NCBI RefSeq assembly: GCF_048544455.1 | Contig: NC_133538.1 | Location: forward strand, 21,438,469 to 21,502,468 | Source of the DNA: Silene latifolia | Taxonomy: Eukaryota; Streptophyta; Magnoliopsida; Caryophyllales; Caryophyllaceae | Length of the DNA stretch: 64,000 nucleotides | Direction of reading: 5' to 3' | Part shown: positions 21,564-33,075 of the stretch, in pieces | Layout: every line of letters starts with the position of its first letter | Numbering within the stretch: the first letter of the stretch is position 1 | Notes under the pieces: model-generated | Seen by the model: only the letters and a program-made list of their open reading frames with translations | What the model was told of the DNA's origin: nothing | Databases searched by the model: none | Position numbers and translations under genes: made by a program

Positions 21564-23906
21564 ATCCTTTCTTTCTTTCACATATTTAACTTCGTTTTCT
21601 CGTGTTAAGTTTCGAGGGCGAAACTTTTTAGAAGTAGGGGAGACTGTAACACCCGCTTTTTTCTGCCATAATATTAGTTAATGGCGAGTTTAAAATTGTA
21701 TTAAATGATTTTATATATTTTATAAGCCGACGTATTTATTTAATATGATATTACATCTTTTTATAATTCGTATTTATTTGAAATGTTAGTTTATTTTTAT
21801 AATATATTTATTAACTATTTTGAACTCATATTTTAATAACGAAATACGCATTTATTTTAAATAGACCGCGTTATTTTGTGTAGTGTTAGACCGTCTGGAG
21901 ACGGAGTTTCATCTCTAGGCTTCATAAAGAACCGTAACGGATTGACCGCATATCTTTATCAAGTGGACAATTACAATAACAAGCCCACTTTTGTCCTAGG
22001 TTAATGGATATCTCTCGTATTCTTAGGGTTAAAAAAATATATAATCGGGAGTTTTTTATCAAGCAAAGTCATTATTTCCGCAAACCAATCCTCTTCTACT
22101 TCTTCGTTATTCTTGCTTATCGAACTCCCATTTTCGGCAGTTTCGTTTCCTCTCATTTCTTAACGGTTTTCAGTAATTCTTGCGCTATTCTCTTCATCTC
22201 GCGGTAAGCTTCACTGTCGCACCAATTTCATTCCAGTTTAGTTCTTATTTTACGTTTCCTATTAGCTTTAAAACGTGTATGTATGACGCCGTTCCCGTTT
22301 CGATTTCGACATAGGTTCAAATTCGGACGACCCGGACGCCGACTCTTGACGATTCCATTGAAGATTAAGCGCTAAGGTAACGTAGACGACTGTCCTCGGT
22401 ATTACGTCGCGTTATTGTGAACTTGTTTATTAAGCCGGTTTGATTTTCTGCATATGTTTTGGTTCTTTGGTCAATACCAATGTATGATATATTTGTTGTA
22501 TGTAAATCTGAATTTAGGTTGATCAAACTAGCAATTTGTTACTTTGTCCCTTGCACTTCTAAATGTTGCATCTCTGGACTTGCTTTGTTTCATTGTCAGT
22601 CTCTGATTTCTTATGTGCAAAGACGTTAATGTTCTATAATTGTGCTTAGGTTGCATAGTAATACGAATCAGACTATAGCTAAGTTCATCTAATTTTGTAC
22701 GTAATATTAAGGTTTGTAATTATTAATAGGTCATGGTGGTTTTGGGTTTCATAATGAATTATTGATGTTACACAATTACGAGAAGTAGGCCGGACTCCTA
22801 AATTTTATAACTAGTAGTAGTATGTTTATAATAAATCATTATGTATCAGTGTTGAATTACTTGCTTATTATTAAAATCATCAAAAGAGTGGTGGCATGAA
22901 AAGTTACGTAACTAGCTGGTGATTAGTCATGAACAAATGAATAGAATGCCTCTCATCGTTTTTGTTATTGTTAAGTATATTGATGGTGGTATTGTGCTCG
23001 TACTTTTCTGTCAATTATTTTGCTACGTTGAATTGATGTCAGTGTTGCAGTTTCGTACTCACAACCCTCATAATATTTGCCTCATATTAGTTAGTTAACT
23101 AGCTCGAGTAATTATGAATCGTCTTAATTTATCCGCTTCACTTGTATCCTAGTAGCTGTGTGTATAGGCAGTCTAGGCAAGTTGGAGTCATCCATTTAGC
23201 CCCGTTGTTTATAGGCTAATATGGAGTCTATGAGGTCATTAGCCCGGTTGTTTATAGGCTTGGTGATTATTGAATCGGGGTATGTTATTCCGAGAGTGTG
23301 GCCATACTTAGACTAGGACCGTATATTTATCGTAGTCCTATCATCGGGATAGGGTAACAGTGATGGGTTGCCTTGATGTTTCGCCTTACTGAGTGGTTAC
23401 TGATTTAATATGTTTGGTTTAATAAGTTTACGTTTAGTAAATGAGTCATTTGGCTTATTTAGTTTAAAGTGTGATTAATTAATAATGAGCTTATAATTTT
23501 AATTGTATAATATGTTATTGGTAAGTTATTTACATAGTATTGATCTGTCTTAACTACTTGATTGCTTTATCATGATGTAATATGGCTGGGAGGACGTCCG
23601 AGTTACTCCCCATTGACTGTGGCTGTCATTCTTATGACTGACAGGTGGTTGATGGTTGCTTATTATTATTTGCTGGGGTTGCATCGAGTGAGCTAGCGAG
23701 AGCGCCTTTGTTTTAGCGCACTCTATTAGTTTTTATTTGACTCTTGTTTTTAGACTTTATTTCATTTCGGATATAGGGGTATTTATTCCCCGTAGACCTT
23801 GTATCTCCATTTGAGAACTCAATTTTAATTAGTAGCTACCATGGTGTCAGGGTGTTTCCGCCACCTTAAACTTAATTTATATTCTTATTTTACCGTGGTT
23901 GTTACA
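21564..23906 (+). mobile_element. gypsy-type 3' end with LTR (Tekay/Del-like?)
   Basis: A purine-rich AGAAGTAGGGGAGAC at 21631-21645 precedes an LTR of about 2261 bp (21646-23906), starting TGTAACACCCGC and ending GGTTGTTACA. The tract fits a polypurine tract next to a 3' LTR on the plus strand. No pol remains. TGTAACACCC-starting long LTRs are frequent in Tekay/Del chromoviruses, but the lineage is a guess without coding sequence. The interior is noncoding by eye. Confidence 0.65.
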
Positions 23907-25466
23907 TGGGAGGGCTCAGACTGGGTCTGAGGCCGGTACCTCTGGGAGGAGGGTTTGCACTGTGAGGAGGGGTCCTCGGATCCCTAGACAGAGGCTTTAG
24001 AATGTCGCGAGGGTCATTGAGAGGCCTCCTCCTCGTCCCGTTGAGTCTCGCGGGGCGAAGAAACGGAGAGTGGAGACGGAGGCGGAAGACGTCTTCGTCT
24101 AGAACTGGGAGGCTAAACGGTTTACAGCCCCACGGGGGTGAACCTGCGGGCGGCGCCTGCTTGGGCCGATGGCTTTGACGGTAGCCAGTTATTATTGCGG
24201 CTAGACACTCATATATCTTACCCTGCACACAAGGGCTTGGTGAGTCTGCTGTCTTTTCTTGCTGTTTTTTGTCTTTTTTTTTTCATACCTGAATAGGTGT
24301 TCTGATGTTGTTTGTTTCCCAATTTCAGGAGATTGCTACCATGAGGACTTTCTCAGGCTTCTCGACTAGAATGGGTTTCTACTTCGTTCTCCGGGCCGGT
24401 ATGAGGGCGTTGATAGAGAGGTCGGCTATGGGGCCGTTGGTGGCTGCCTGACGCGAGATTCACAGGGCCACGATTAGGTCGAACCTGTGTTTGATTCGTG
24501 CCATGTTGGACCGTTACTGGGACACGACGTCGTCGTTCCACATGGAGTTTGTGGAGGTCGGTGTCACCTTGGAGGACTTTGCCATGATATCGGGCCTTCC
24601 CCATGGCGAGACGTCTATTGAGTTCCCGGAGACGGCGGAGAGAGTGTCTTCCGCCGTGGTCAGGGTTTTGATCGGCAATGTTCCGCCGATGCCGACTGAC
24701 ATCACTCCTTTCCTGATAGAGAACTCATTTGTGAGGTTCCACTTCAGGGGGAGAGCGGCTGGCTTTGTTCCAGCGTCGTTAGCGAGTCCGGAGGCTGAGG
24801 CTAGAGCTGACGCGGAGGAGGCGCGGTTGTGGTTGTTGTACTTCTTGGGTACCACGTACTTTGGTGACAAGGGCGAGCGCTTGCCAACCAAGGTACTTCC
24901 TCTGCTTTCTGACCTAGACGCCTTAGGTCAGTACGACTGGGTGACGCCGGCTTTGGCGAGCTTTACCGGTTACTTGCACGTTGCGGTTCGTCCAGAGGTG
25001 ATGGGGGATAGGAGTTCTCCCTCTTTGGTTGGTCCCGGCCTCATCTTGGAGGTACGAGCATTTTGCAGTTTTTGAGTTCTGGCAATTTTTGAGTGATGTG
25101 CCTTCGGTTTACCCCGCCGTGAGGGGTTGGACGGTGGCTCGGAAGAAGTCGACTTACGAGGACTGTAGGCGTCGAGTGAACGCCCTCATGGTTGGTGATG
25201 TAAGTCGCTGCTTCTTATCTCTTTTGTTTTGTAGAAAAGGATAGAGATAGGATGACTAGGTAGCTTAGAAAGCCCCCAGTTAGTTGATTAGCGTTGCCTT
25301 GAGTGCAGTTCGTCGGGTGGCCTTGAGAGCACTACACAGGCGTACTGGCTGTTGCTAGGGAGCGTCTGCGACCTCGCAGTTGCCAGCGCTTGTACCTCGA
25401 GACGACGATCGAGCCGATTTGGTGCCTGGGCTAGCGTTTAGCTCATCAGTGCCTTAGTGAGACCTT

Positions 25467-27019
25467 TGATAGGCTTATCGTGTACCTATGCAAAGATAAT
25501 TTCCCTAGACACAAATTAATGTAGCAATAGGGGTCGAACACAAGGAAACGGGAATTACGTCGTGAATTGCTATGGGTAGATTCTTATCAAGGTCGATTTT
25601 GATTTTGATTTGATTGGTTTGTTTGATGATTAATAAAAATTATGATGTAAATTATATAATTAAAAGGGAGTCTAAAGGGTTCGGGTCACACATGCAAAGG
25701 TAAACATATGATTATGATAAGTTCGGTACTAATAATTTTGTCAATTGTTTAGGCTTAGAGATACCCACCTTACGGCATTAGTATCAACCATAGACCGGGT
25801 CCTAGAGAAACTCTCGTCCATGACTAGGTCGTTCTACCATACATGCTTAGTCTAATTCAATTCCGTGCCTCTTGACTTTGGAACGAATGAACAAACTTAA
25901 TCTACGATTACGGCCGATAACCAAAGATTAAACGTAACAATGCAAACATGTGATGGAAACAACTGAACAATATTATTATCAACCTATTTAAAGATGTTAT
26001 ATATTTGATTTTGCATGGCTCCCCTAGCCTTTAGACTAGGAAATTTAGCTACTCATTTAAAAATGTAAATTGCAAACTAAATTATAAGAAATGCTAAACA
26101 TGGTTGTGTGATTTATATAGATTAGGTGATATAACATGTAAAAGAAAATAATGCTAATGTAAAATAAACAAAGTACTTAATTATAAGCTATGTAATAACT
26201 AAAATAGTAATGTAAAATTGCAAACTTAGAATTAGAAATACCTTAATGGAAGAGAACTTATATGGAAGAACAAATAACAATAACCAAATGCTTGAATATC
26301 AAATGCTTGAACAATAACTTGTAGTACAAAATGTTGAAAGATTGAACTAAAGGAATGCTTAGCGATTTGTAAACTAAAATGAGAAAGCTAATGAGAGAAA
26401 TATAATGCTTAATGCTTTTGTAAGTAAATTGAGACGTCAAAAATGAGATGCCCTAAGCCTTGGAATACGTCTCCTATTTATAGGAGAGGAGAAGGAAACG
26501 TAAGCATTCATTGGCATGCAGCCCCAATCGGGGTCGTGTGTTTTTCCTCCGTTTCCATTAAATCCCATCTTAATTAGCAAGAGTATCCTATGTGGGTGAT
26601 TAATTAGCGATTAATCACCCGGTTTAAGACCTCATCCCTTGGCATCCTAGGTAGCTTGGAATCCTATTCTTTCCTCCTTGATTTGGACTTGAACATTGGG
26701 CTTGACTTTGATTGTTGACTTCTCTTGCATTTTTATTTTGATCCAACATTTCATCCATGCAAACCCATGCAACTTGAAGTACAAAGTCCATGCAACATCC
26801 AATTCTTAGTCCATTTGGCCTTCTTTCCACTTAGGTTGCAATTTCTAGCAACCTTGTAGTATTTTAGCTCCAAAAAGCTCATTTTCTACAAAATATGTCA
26901 AAACATCCAAAACAACTAGAAATGCAAATATTAGCTATAAAACACTTAAGATAAGTGCTAAAGACATGTAAAATCAAACTAATATAGGGGGTTAAAATGT
27001 ATAAAATATGCACTTATCA
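25467..27019 (-). repeat. Athila 3' LTR
   Basis: 1553 bp, from TGATAGGCTTATCG to CACTTATCA, near-identical to 36239-37810. It lacks about 20 bases (GGGTGGCCCCGATTG-type duplication) present in the right LTR near 37305. A TATAAATAGG box lies on the minus strand near 26472-26482. Confidence 0.95.
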
Positions 27020-27031
27020 AACTCCCCCAAG
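27020..27031 (-). other. Athila polypurine tract
   Basis: TTGGGGGAGTT on the minus strand directly abuts the 3' LTR, as expected for plus-strand priming. Confidence 0.8.
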
Positions 27032-28151
27032 CTAAATCCTTGCTTGTTCTCAAGCAAGAGACCAAATCCCATCAATTGCAATATCCCAAACAAGCTAAGC
27101 ATAATGATTTAAAAATCCGAACCAACATGGCAAGGAATAAAGCAAAACATGGAGGAGATTTACACGACGGCGTAGCATAGAAAACTTTGAATGAACCTTT
27201 AAGCTCTTGCATAATCTTTTAACTTATGGACTCTCACGGGACACTCAAACTTTTTATATGTGAATAGGACAATTTTGTGAATGAACACTCAACTATCCTC
27301 AACTTATAACAATGTGCCCGCAATCTAATATGGTAAACATGTCAAAATTAGCAAGCAAAGACAATCAAATGTAAGCATGATAAAGAAGCCAAATGGGTAG
27401 GAAGAAGGCAAATAAACATGGGTAAGAAGGGGGAACAAAAGAGTTATGGCAAATAAACATGTAGCTAAGGATAATTTTGTGAAGGGGTAAAAAAGGCTAA
27501 AATATCATGTGAATGGCTCCAAAATGCTATAATAAATGAACGCATGCTTACCAAGAAATGACATGAGAACCATACTTGTGCGTTTTGATGAAACACACAT
27601 TATAAGGAGACACCTACACTCACCTAAGAGAGACCGAATATGGATGCATCAGTCTAAATAGGCTCTACCTTACCATTTTTTAGTTTGCCACAAGTCAAGA
27701 TTAAGCCTATTCGGTTCATTCTCCATCTCCCACCTACTATGTCAAGACATCCCCATGTAGCTAATATCCCATCATTAAAGAATAAATCATTAGCAACAAG
27801 CCATTATTAGGATAAGCAAAGAGGAAAGTAGGCTACAAGCAAGCACAAAGCATAAATTTCTCTCAAAAATTTTCAAATTTTCTACACTACATGCAAACTA
27901 AACTAGATGCAAATGCAATCCCCCCCCCCCCCCCCCCCAAGCTAAACATCACATTGTCCTCAATGTGCCAACTATTCAAATTACCCAATCAAACCATAAA
28001 AATAGCTCAAAGCACAAAACAAGAAGAACTAGAGCTTATGTTTAATGGGTTGCAAGATCTAAACTAATATGCAAAGCAATTAAAAACTTACTCAACTCGC
28101 TAGCCTCCCCCCCCCCCAAGCTAGCATGAATTCGGAGGATTTCTTCATCAA
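27032..28151. other. Athila 3' noncoding region
   Basis: About 1.1 kb between the ORF in the env position and the polypurine tract has no coding potential. It contains an 18-base C run at 27921-27938 (a G run on the element's sense strand). A second run of 9-10 C at 28107-28115 precedes CAAGCTAGC. Both resemble the polypurine tract motif CCCCCAAGCTAA, as if duplicated. Confidence 0.55.
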
Positions 28152-29797
28152 TCAACTAAGAAAAGGGCCAAAAATTGAACCCCTTCCTCCGTTTCTTCTT
28201 CTTCTTCTTACCACTACCACTTGATTCACCTTGGTGGCCACTTCCACTTGAATCATCCTCTTGAATAGGAGTGATATACTCACTAATATATTGGCCACTA
28301 CCAAGACCATCACCATAGCTACTAATCCCACCATACCCACCATAGCCACCATATCCTCCATAGCCGCCATATAATGCCTCAACTCCATAATCCGAACCAC
28401 AAAAATCCGGACCGGGTTCATATGTAGCAAATGTACCTGCATCATTGTTAGGAGGGGGAGGGGTAATAGGGGAAGGAGGAGGAAATCCCCCGGAGGATAA
28501 GTATAGATTGAAGGGTGTGGCCCCTCGGGTTGGACAACTCCTTGCCTAGCAAAATGATCATAAATAGGATGTAATGCAAGTCGTTGGTCATCACGAATTT
28601 GATTTACACCTAAGTTCATTTTCCGCAGCATATTCATCATTTATATGCTAGATTGTGACTCAATGCTAGAGGTGGAGTGACGTGCTTGAGAGGGTTGACC
28701 TCCCGAACGCCTCTCAACCGTGGTAGGCAGCTCACCTCTTAGTTCTAAATGGTAGGTAGGTCTAGTAAAGGGGTCACTTCCACGATGAGGCTTAGTGTGA
28801 ACCAAAGCCTTAATTTCTTTCTTTTCTTCGGGTAGACTAATGGAGTCTTGCCTACCTATCTTCCAAACCATGTCAGGGTAAGCATCCCTAAACCAATTAC
28901 AAGAAAGAAAATATTCATAATCAAGCCCAACTCCCTTTTCCCTAGACTCAAGCAATAGTCTCAAATTGGTATTCTCTTGGTTAAACCTACATAAGTGGTG
29001 TGCAATCTTAGTGACCAAACCTCCTAAGACAATACAACTATTCTTGACATTACATTGTTTGGTCAAGTGGACCGCAAAGTGGTAGGGGATATTGATTCCC
29101 CATTTCTCATCACCATTAACATTCAAGAAAGCACCCAAAATTTCTACCTCAATCTTCCTCACCGAGTGAGGTTCATTTCTCCCAAAAAAGGTCCATCCCA
29201 TACACCTTTGCCAAATCCTTATGTCGGGATAATGAATAAATTGATGAAGGGTATGATCCCAACCCGGAAAAGGCAAGTGAGAGATTGCATTCCAAGTCAA
29301 AACGGGGTTATAATCATCGGGTGATTCGATGGGTAAGTCCTTGTGAGGCAATTGAAAGATAGCGGCAAAGTCCACTAAGTCCATTCTATGGTCTTCGTTA
29401 AACAAGCGAAAGGTAACAAAAACAATAAAACCGGGTTTCCTAGACCTATGAAACTCGAAAGAGCTCAAGAACTCAAGGGTGAGTTCGGGGAAGGTCTTAT
29501 AATTCATTTGTAACAATGCTTCATACCAAGATTTTTAAACAAAGCTTTCACATTTTTCTCAATTCCAATGTTGTTTAAAGAAGCTTGGTTGATAAATTTT
29601 GTTGGTTTCATACCTTTGCTCTTCAAGATGACCCAATTATTGTATTGAGCTTGTGAATTGAAGATCACACCCGGAAAATCCGGGTCTTGCCACTCCGGGA
29701 CTTCTTCCATTTGCACATCCTCCGCAGCATGGGAGGATTCCGCCTCACCTCTCCTTCTCTTAGAAGCATCTTGGGTAGAAGGTCTTCTTGGTGCCAT
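28152..29797 (-). pseudogene. Athila ORF in the env position (PF03078-like), broken
   Basis: Three frames make one protein. 29504-29797 has the N-terminus with a basic RRPST...KRRR stretch and PDFPGVIF. 28641-29516 has the main domain (FPELTLEFLSSF, FRLFNEDHRMDLVDFAAIFQLP, RIWQRCMGWTFFGR), which matches my memory of the ATHILA ORF-1 family. 28152-28640 has the C-terminus. In the alternative frame that last part is Gly/Tyr-rich (repeats of GGY) and ends in a Lys/Arg run that could be a nuclear signal. No signal peptide or membrane segment is evident, so an envelope role is not supported here. Frameshifts lie near 29510 and 28480-28640. Confidence 0.75.
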
Positions 29798-30535
29798 TTT
29801 TCTGAAATTGAAGACAAAAATTCATCTTAAGGCAAACCAAAATTCATCCTAATAGGCATAATAGTATGAATTAGTGAACTAATTCACACTACAAACATGT
29901 AATAAGCATTCTACAATCAATTTCTAGCACTAAAAAGCACAAAATAGAATTCCCACAAATTGAGTTAGGGTTTGCATAATCCAATTAATTGATTGAAATA
30001 GATGAATGAAAAGAGAAAAGAGAAGGAAACTTACCAATTGATGTTAATGGGTGGATGAATCTTGCAAATCAATGAAGAAATTGATGTTTGCTTGTGATTT
30101 TAGGTGAAGTATTGAAGAAAATAATGGAGATAGAGAAGAGGAAAGTACCGTCGTGTTTGCAAATGAAGGATAGAAACTTTCTTTTTTTTTTTTACCCGTC
30201 AAATAACAGCAATAAAATCACAGAACCACGACCCTGTGTTTGACCTGCTTGTCTCTAGAAGAGAATTTTTTTCTTTTTTTTCGAAAACCACGTCCCCAAA
30301 CGGGGTTCTTGCATGGGGAAGCGTGTCAAATTCACTCCAAATTCTCCTTTCTTCATTTTCACCTAAAAATCACAAAAAGAAACATCGTCAAGTCGAGTAT
30401 TTTATTACTAATCTACGAAAAACAATAAATTGCAGAAAATTAAAAACAAAAATAAATAAAAGCAATAAAAAGCTTGAGTTGCCTTCCAAGAAGCGCTGGT
30501 TTAACGTACCGCACGACGAAAAAACTTGAGTCGGG
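29798..30535. other. spacer between Athila ORF and integrase
   Basis: About 740 bp of AT-rich noncoding sequence separates integrase from the next ORF. It includes a T run at 30181-30193 (A run on the sense strand). The element's sense strand reads into the downstream ORF without an obvious splice acceptor that I can support. Confidence 0.5.
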
Positions 30536-31747
30536 TCAAGCTTTCTTTGGTAGAGGTTGAACGCTCATTTCCTCTATCACACCAACGATCACATTCTCAT
30601 GGTAGAGCTTCAAACGATGACCGTTTGCTTTGAATTTTTCGCCCTTGGTGGTCATCACTTCAACGGAACCGAACTTGTTGACATTTGTGACGGTATATGG
30701 ACCGGTCCACCGTGATCGTAACTTTCCCGGAAATAGCTTGTAACGGGAAATGAATAGCAAGACCTTATCACCAATTTGAAATTCCTTGTTCAAGATCTTC
30801 TTGTCATGCCATCTTTTTGTTTTCTCCTTATAGAGATGGGAGCTCTCATAAGTTTGCAAATGAAATTCACCAAGTTCATTGAGTTGCAATAACCGCTTCT
30901 CTCCACTCAATTTCGGGTCCAAGTTAAGCTCCTTAATTGCCCAAAAAGCCTTTTGTTCCATCTCAACGGGAAGATGGCACGCCTTTCCATAGACCAACCT
31001 ACATGGTGAGGTACCAATAGGTGTCTTAAACGCGGTACGGTAGGCCCATAAGATGTCATCGAGCTTCATACTCCAATCCTTTCATTATTTGGCAACAACT
31101 TTCTTAAGTATGGACTTTATCTCACAGTTGGAAACCTCCACAGGGCCACTAGTTTGTGGGTGGTAAGCCAAGCCTCTTCTATGATAGACTCCATACTTTT
31201 CCAACAAGGCATCAAGTTGTTTCTCACCGAAATGAGTATCACGAACACTAATGATTGCTCTTGGAACACCGAACCTTGGGAATATGATATTCTTGAACAA
31301 GTTAATCACGAAGCAAGCATCATTTGTTGGAGTAGCAATTGCCTCTACCCATTTAGAGACATAATCAACGGCAACCAAAATATACCGATTCCCTTTTAAG
31401 GAAGGAAACGGTCCTTGATAATCTATGCCCCAAACATCGAACACCTCTACTTCCAAGATACCATTTAGAGGCATCTCGTGCCTCCTTGATATGGAGCCCG
31501 TCCTTTAGCAAGCATCACAAGCCATCACGAAATTCTTAGCATCTTGGAACATAGTTGGCCAATAGAAGCCGGATTACAACACCTTTGCAACGGTCTTGGA
31601 TGGTCCATGATGACCACCATAAAGAGAATAATGACATCCTTCTAGCACCCCTTTCACATCCCAATGTGGGATACATCTCCGGAATAGCCCATCAGAGCAA
31701 TGTTTGAACAAATGTGGATCATCCCATAGGAAGAACTTGGCATCATG
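30536..31747 (-). pseudogene. Athila integrase, broken
   Basis: The region 31475-31747 encodes the zinc-binding N-terminus (YGGHHGP, FYWPTMFQD, ACDAC), with TAA codons replacing Gln in two conserved places (after KVL and after CDAC). 31085-31474 has the catalytic core: the first Asp in [10 protein letters not shown] is present, the second Asp position reads ISVRDTHF where relatives have an SDGG-type turn, and the Glu of VEVSN is present. 30536-31069 has the C-terminus with [13 protein letters not shown]. Loss of the second catalytic Asp and the stops indicate no activity. Confidence 0.88.
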
Positions 31748-32604
31748 TTAGAACTTCTTCCTTTGTTGATATGAAAGGTTGAGTGACAACTCTCTCCCAA
31801 CTAGGTAGTTGGCTATGTCGGCATACCAAGGAGTATTGGCTTCCAACATCATTAAAACATTGTCGGTAAAGGAATCATCGATAGGTAACTCAATACCTCC
31901 ATCATGGAACTTCAATCGGGATAAGTGATTGGCAACAACATTTTCGGCCCCCTTCTTGTCTTTAATCTCAAGATCAAATTCTTGCAAAAGCAAGATCCAT
32001 CTTATCAACCATGGCTTAACTTCTTGTTTGGCTAGGAGATGCTTCAATGCGGTATGATCGGTATGAACAACGACTTTGGAACATATCAAGTAAGAGCGGA
32101 ATTTGTCTAAGGCATAGACAATGGCAAGTAGCTCTTTCTCCGTCGTGGCATAGTTAATTTGAGCCCCATCCAAGGTTTTGCTAGCATAGTAGATAGCATG
32201 GATAACCTTATCCTTTCTTTGTCCTAGCACGGCACCTACCGCATAGTCACTTGCATCACACATGAGCTCGAATGGCAAGTTCCAATCCGGTGATTTAATG
32301 ATAGGTGCGGAAATCAAAGCCTTCATGATCCTATTAAAAGACTCAAGACAATAGTTAGTAAACACAAAGGGATCATCTTTTAAAAGAAGCTCTATAAGGG
32401 GTTTGGCAATCTTAGAAAAATCTTTAATAAAACGGCGGTAGAAACCCGCATGGCCTAAGAAACTCCTTACACTCTTTACATTTACCGGTGGGGGTAGTTG
32501 CTCAATAACTTAGACCTTAGCACGGTCCACTTCAATTCCTCTTTCCGAAACAATATGACCAAGCACCACCCCTTCATTTACCATGAAGTGGCACTTTTCC
32601 CAAT
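31748..32604 (-). pseudogene. Athila RT connection and RNase H
   Basis: 205 codons at 31748-32365 start in the connection domain and run through RNase [19 protein letters not shown] (first Asp), [21 protein letters not shown] (Glu), [13 protein letters not shown] (Asp) and VVANHLSRL. This is the standard Ty3 RNase H, used to remove genomic RNA during reverse transcription. The stretch 32366-32604 continues the RT thumb in shifted frames with stops. No second RNase H follows. Confidence 0.88.
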
Positions 32605-33003
32605 TCAACACAAATCAACCTCTTCACAACGCTTCAAAACTTTGGACAAGTTAGTCAAACAAGCATCAAAAGAAGAACCATTGACACTAAAATCATCCAT
32701 AAACACCCCCATGATAGACTCAATGTAGTCGGAAAAGATGCTTATCATGCAACATTGAAAAGTGGCGGCGGCATTACAAAGACCAAAAGGCATTCTACGG
32801 TAGGCAAATGTACCATAGGGACATGTAAACGTGGTATTCTCTTGGTCATCCGGGTGAATGGGTATTTGAAAGAACCCGGAATAACCATCTAGGTAGCAAA
32901 AATATTTGTGACATGCCAACCTTTCCAACATTTGGCCAATAAAAGGTAATGGGTAGTGGTCTTTCTTGGTGGCTAGATTTAGCCTCCTATAGTCAATGCA
33001 CAT
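32605..33003 (-). CDS. Athila reverse transcriptase core
   Basis: 132 codons contain CIDYRRLN, YCYLDGYSGFFQI-type fingers/palm, RRMPFGLCNAAATFQ and the catalytic GVFMDDFSV. All palm aspartates are present. Nonsense codons lie immediately upstream (after VVP near 33076 and before MCIDY near 33006), and a frameshift follows CEEVDL, so the domain is an isolated open piece of a longer polyprotein. Confidence 0.92.
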   Translation of the reverse strand: MCIDYRRLNLATKKDHYPLPFIGQMLERLACHKYFCYLDGYSGFFQIPIHPDDQENTTFTCPYGTFAYRRMPFGLCNAAATFQCCMISIFSDYIESIMGVFMDDFSVNGSSFDACLTNLSKVLKRCEEVDLC

Positions 33004-33075
33004 TCTCTAACCCATCACAATTCTAGTTGGAATTAACTCATTTTTATCATTTTTGACTACGATGGTTCCTCCTTT

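Larger units (their letters stand above)
20758..23906. mobile_element. composite insertion: Cassandra TRIM joined to a gypsy 3' end
   Basis: One 5-bp duplication, TGGGA, flanks the whole block (20753-20757 and 23907-23911), and the interrupted exon reads on across it. The left end is the Cassandra LTR start and the right end is the terminus of an unrelated 2.3 kb gypsy-type LTR. Both start with TGTAACACC. Cassandra has no duplication of its own: TGGGA precedes it and ATCCT follows it. A gypsy element with a Cassandra inside it, then shortened by deletion between the two TGTAACACC ends, would give this structure. Confidence 0.75.
19633..25466 (+). pseudogene. plant mobile domain (PMD) gene, 5' part, interrupted
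   Basis: Exon 1 (19633-19645, MSSQ plus one base) ends at GTATAT. A TTACAG acceptor gives exon 2 from 20506 in matching phase. Exon 2 encodes an acidic Ala/Glu-rich segment, is cut at 20757 by an inserted element, and resumes at 23912 to a GTGAGT donor at 24240. Exon 3 (24329 to about 25199) holds the PMD core: FVLRAGMRAL, MLDRYW, FHMEF then VTLEDFAMISGLPHG, which matches the PF10536 pattern. It carries a stop near 24450 (AA* before REIHRA) and a one-base shift before YEHFAVFEFW near 25050. A further exon with one TAG near 25432 runs into the Athila insertion at 25467. PMD proteins are often transposon-derived; MAIL1/MAIN are domesticated relatives. The gene continues at 37816. Confidence 0.8.

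Noticed and set aside
23902..24604. Antisense ORFs opposite the PMD exons
   Set aside because: They are GC-rich shadows of exons 2-3 with no motif. The plus strand has the conserved domain and splice sites.
28152..28640. Met/Val-rich 162-codon frame taken as a membrane protein
   Set aside because: The neighbouring frame gives a GGY-repeat and Lys/Arg tail continuous with the Athila ORF. The hydrophobic reading comes from a frameshift.
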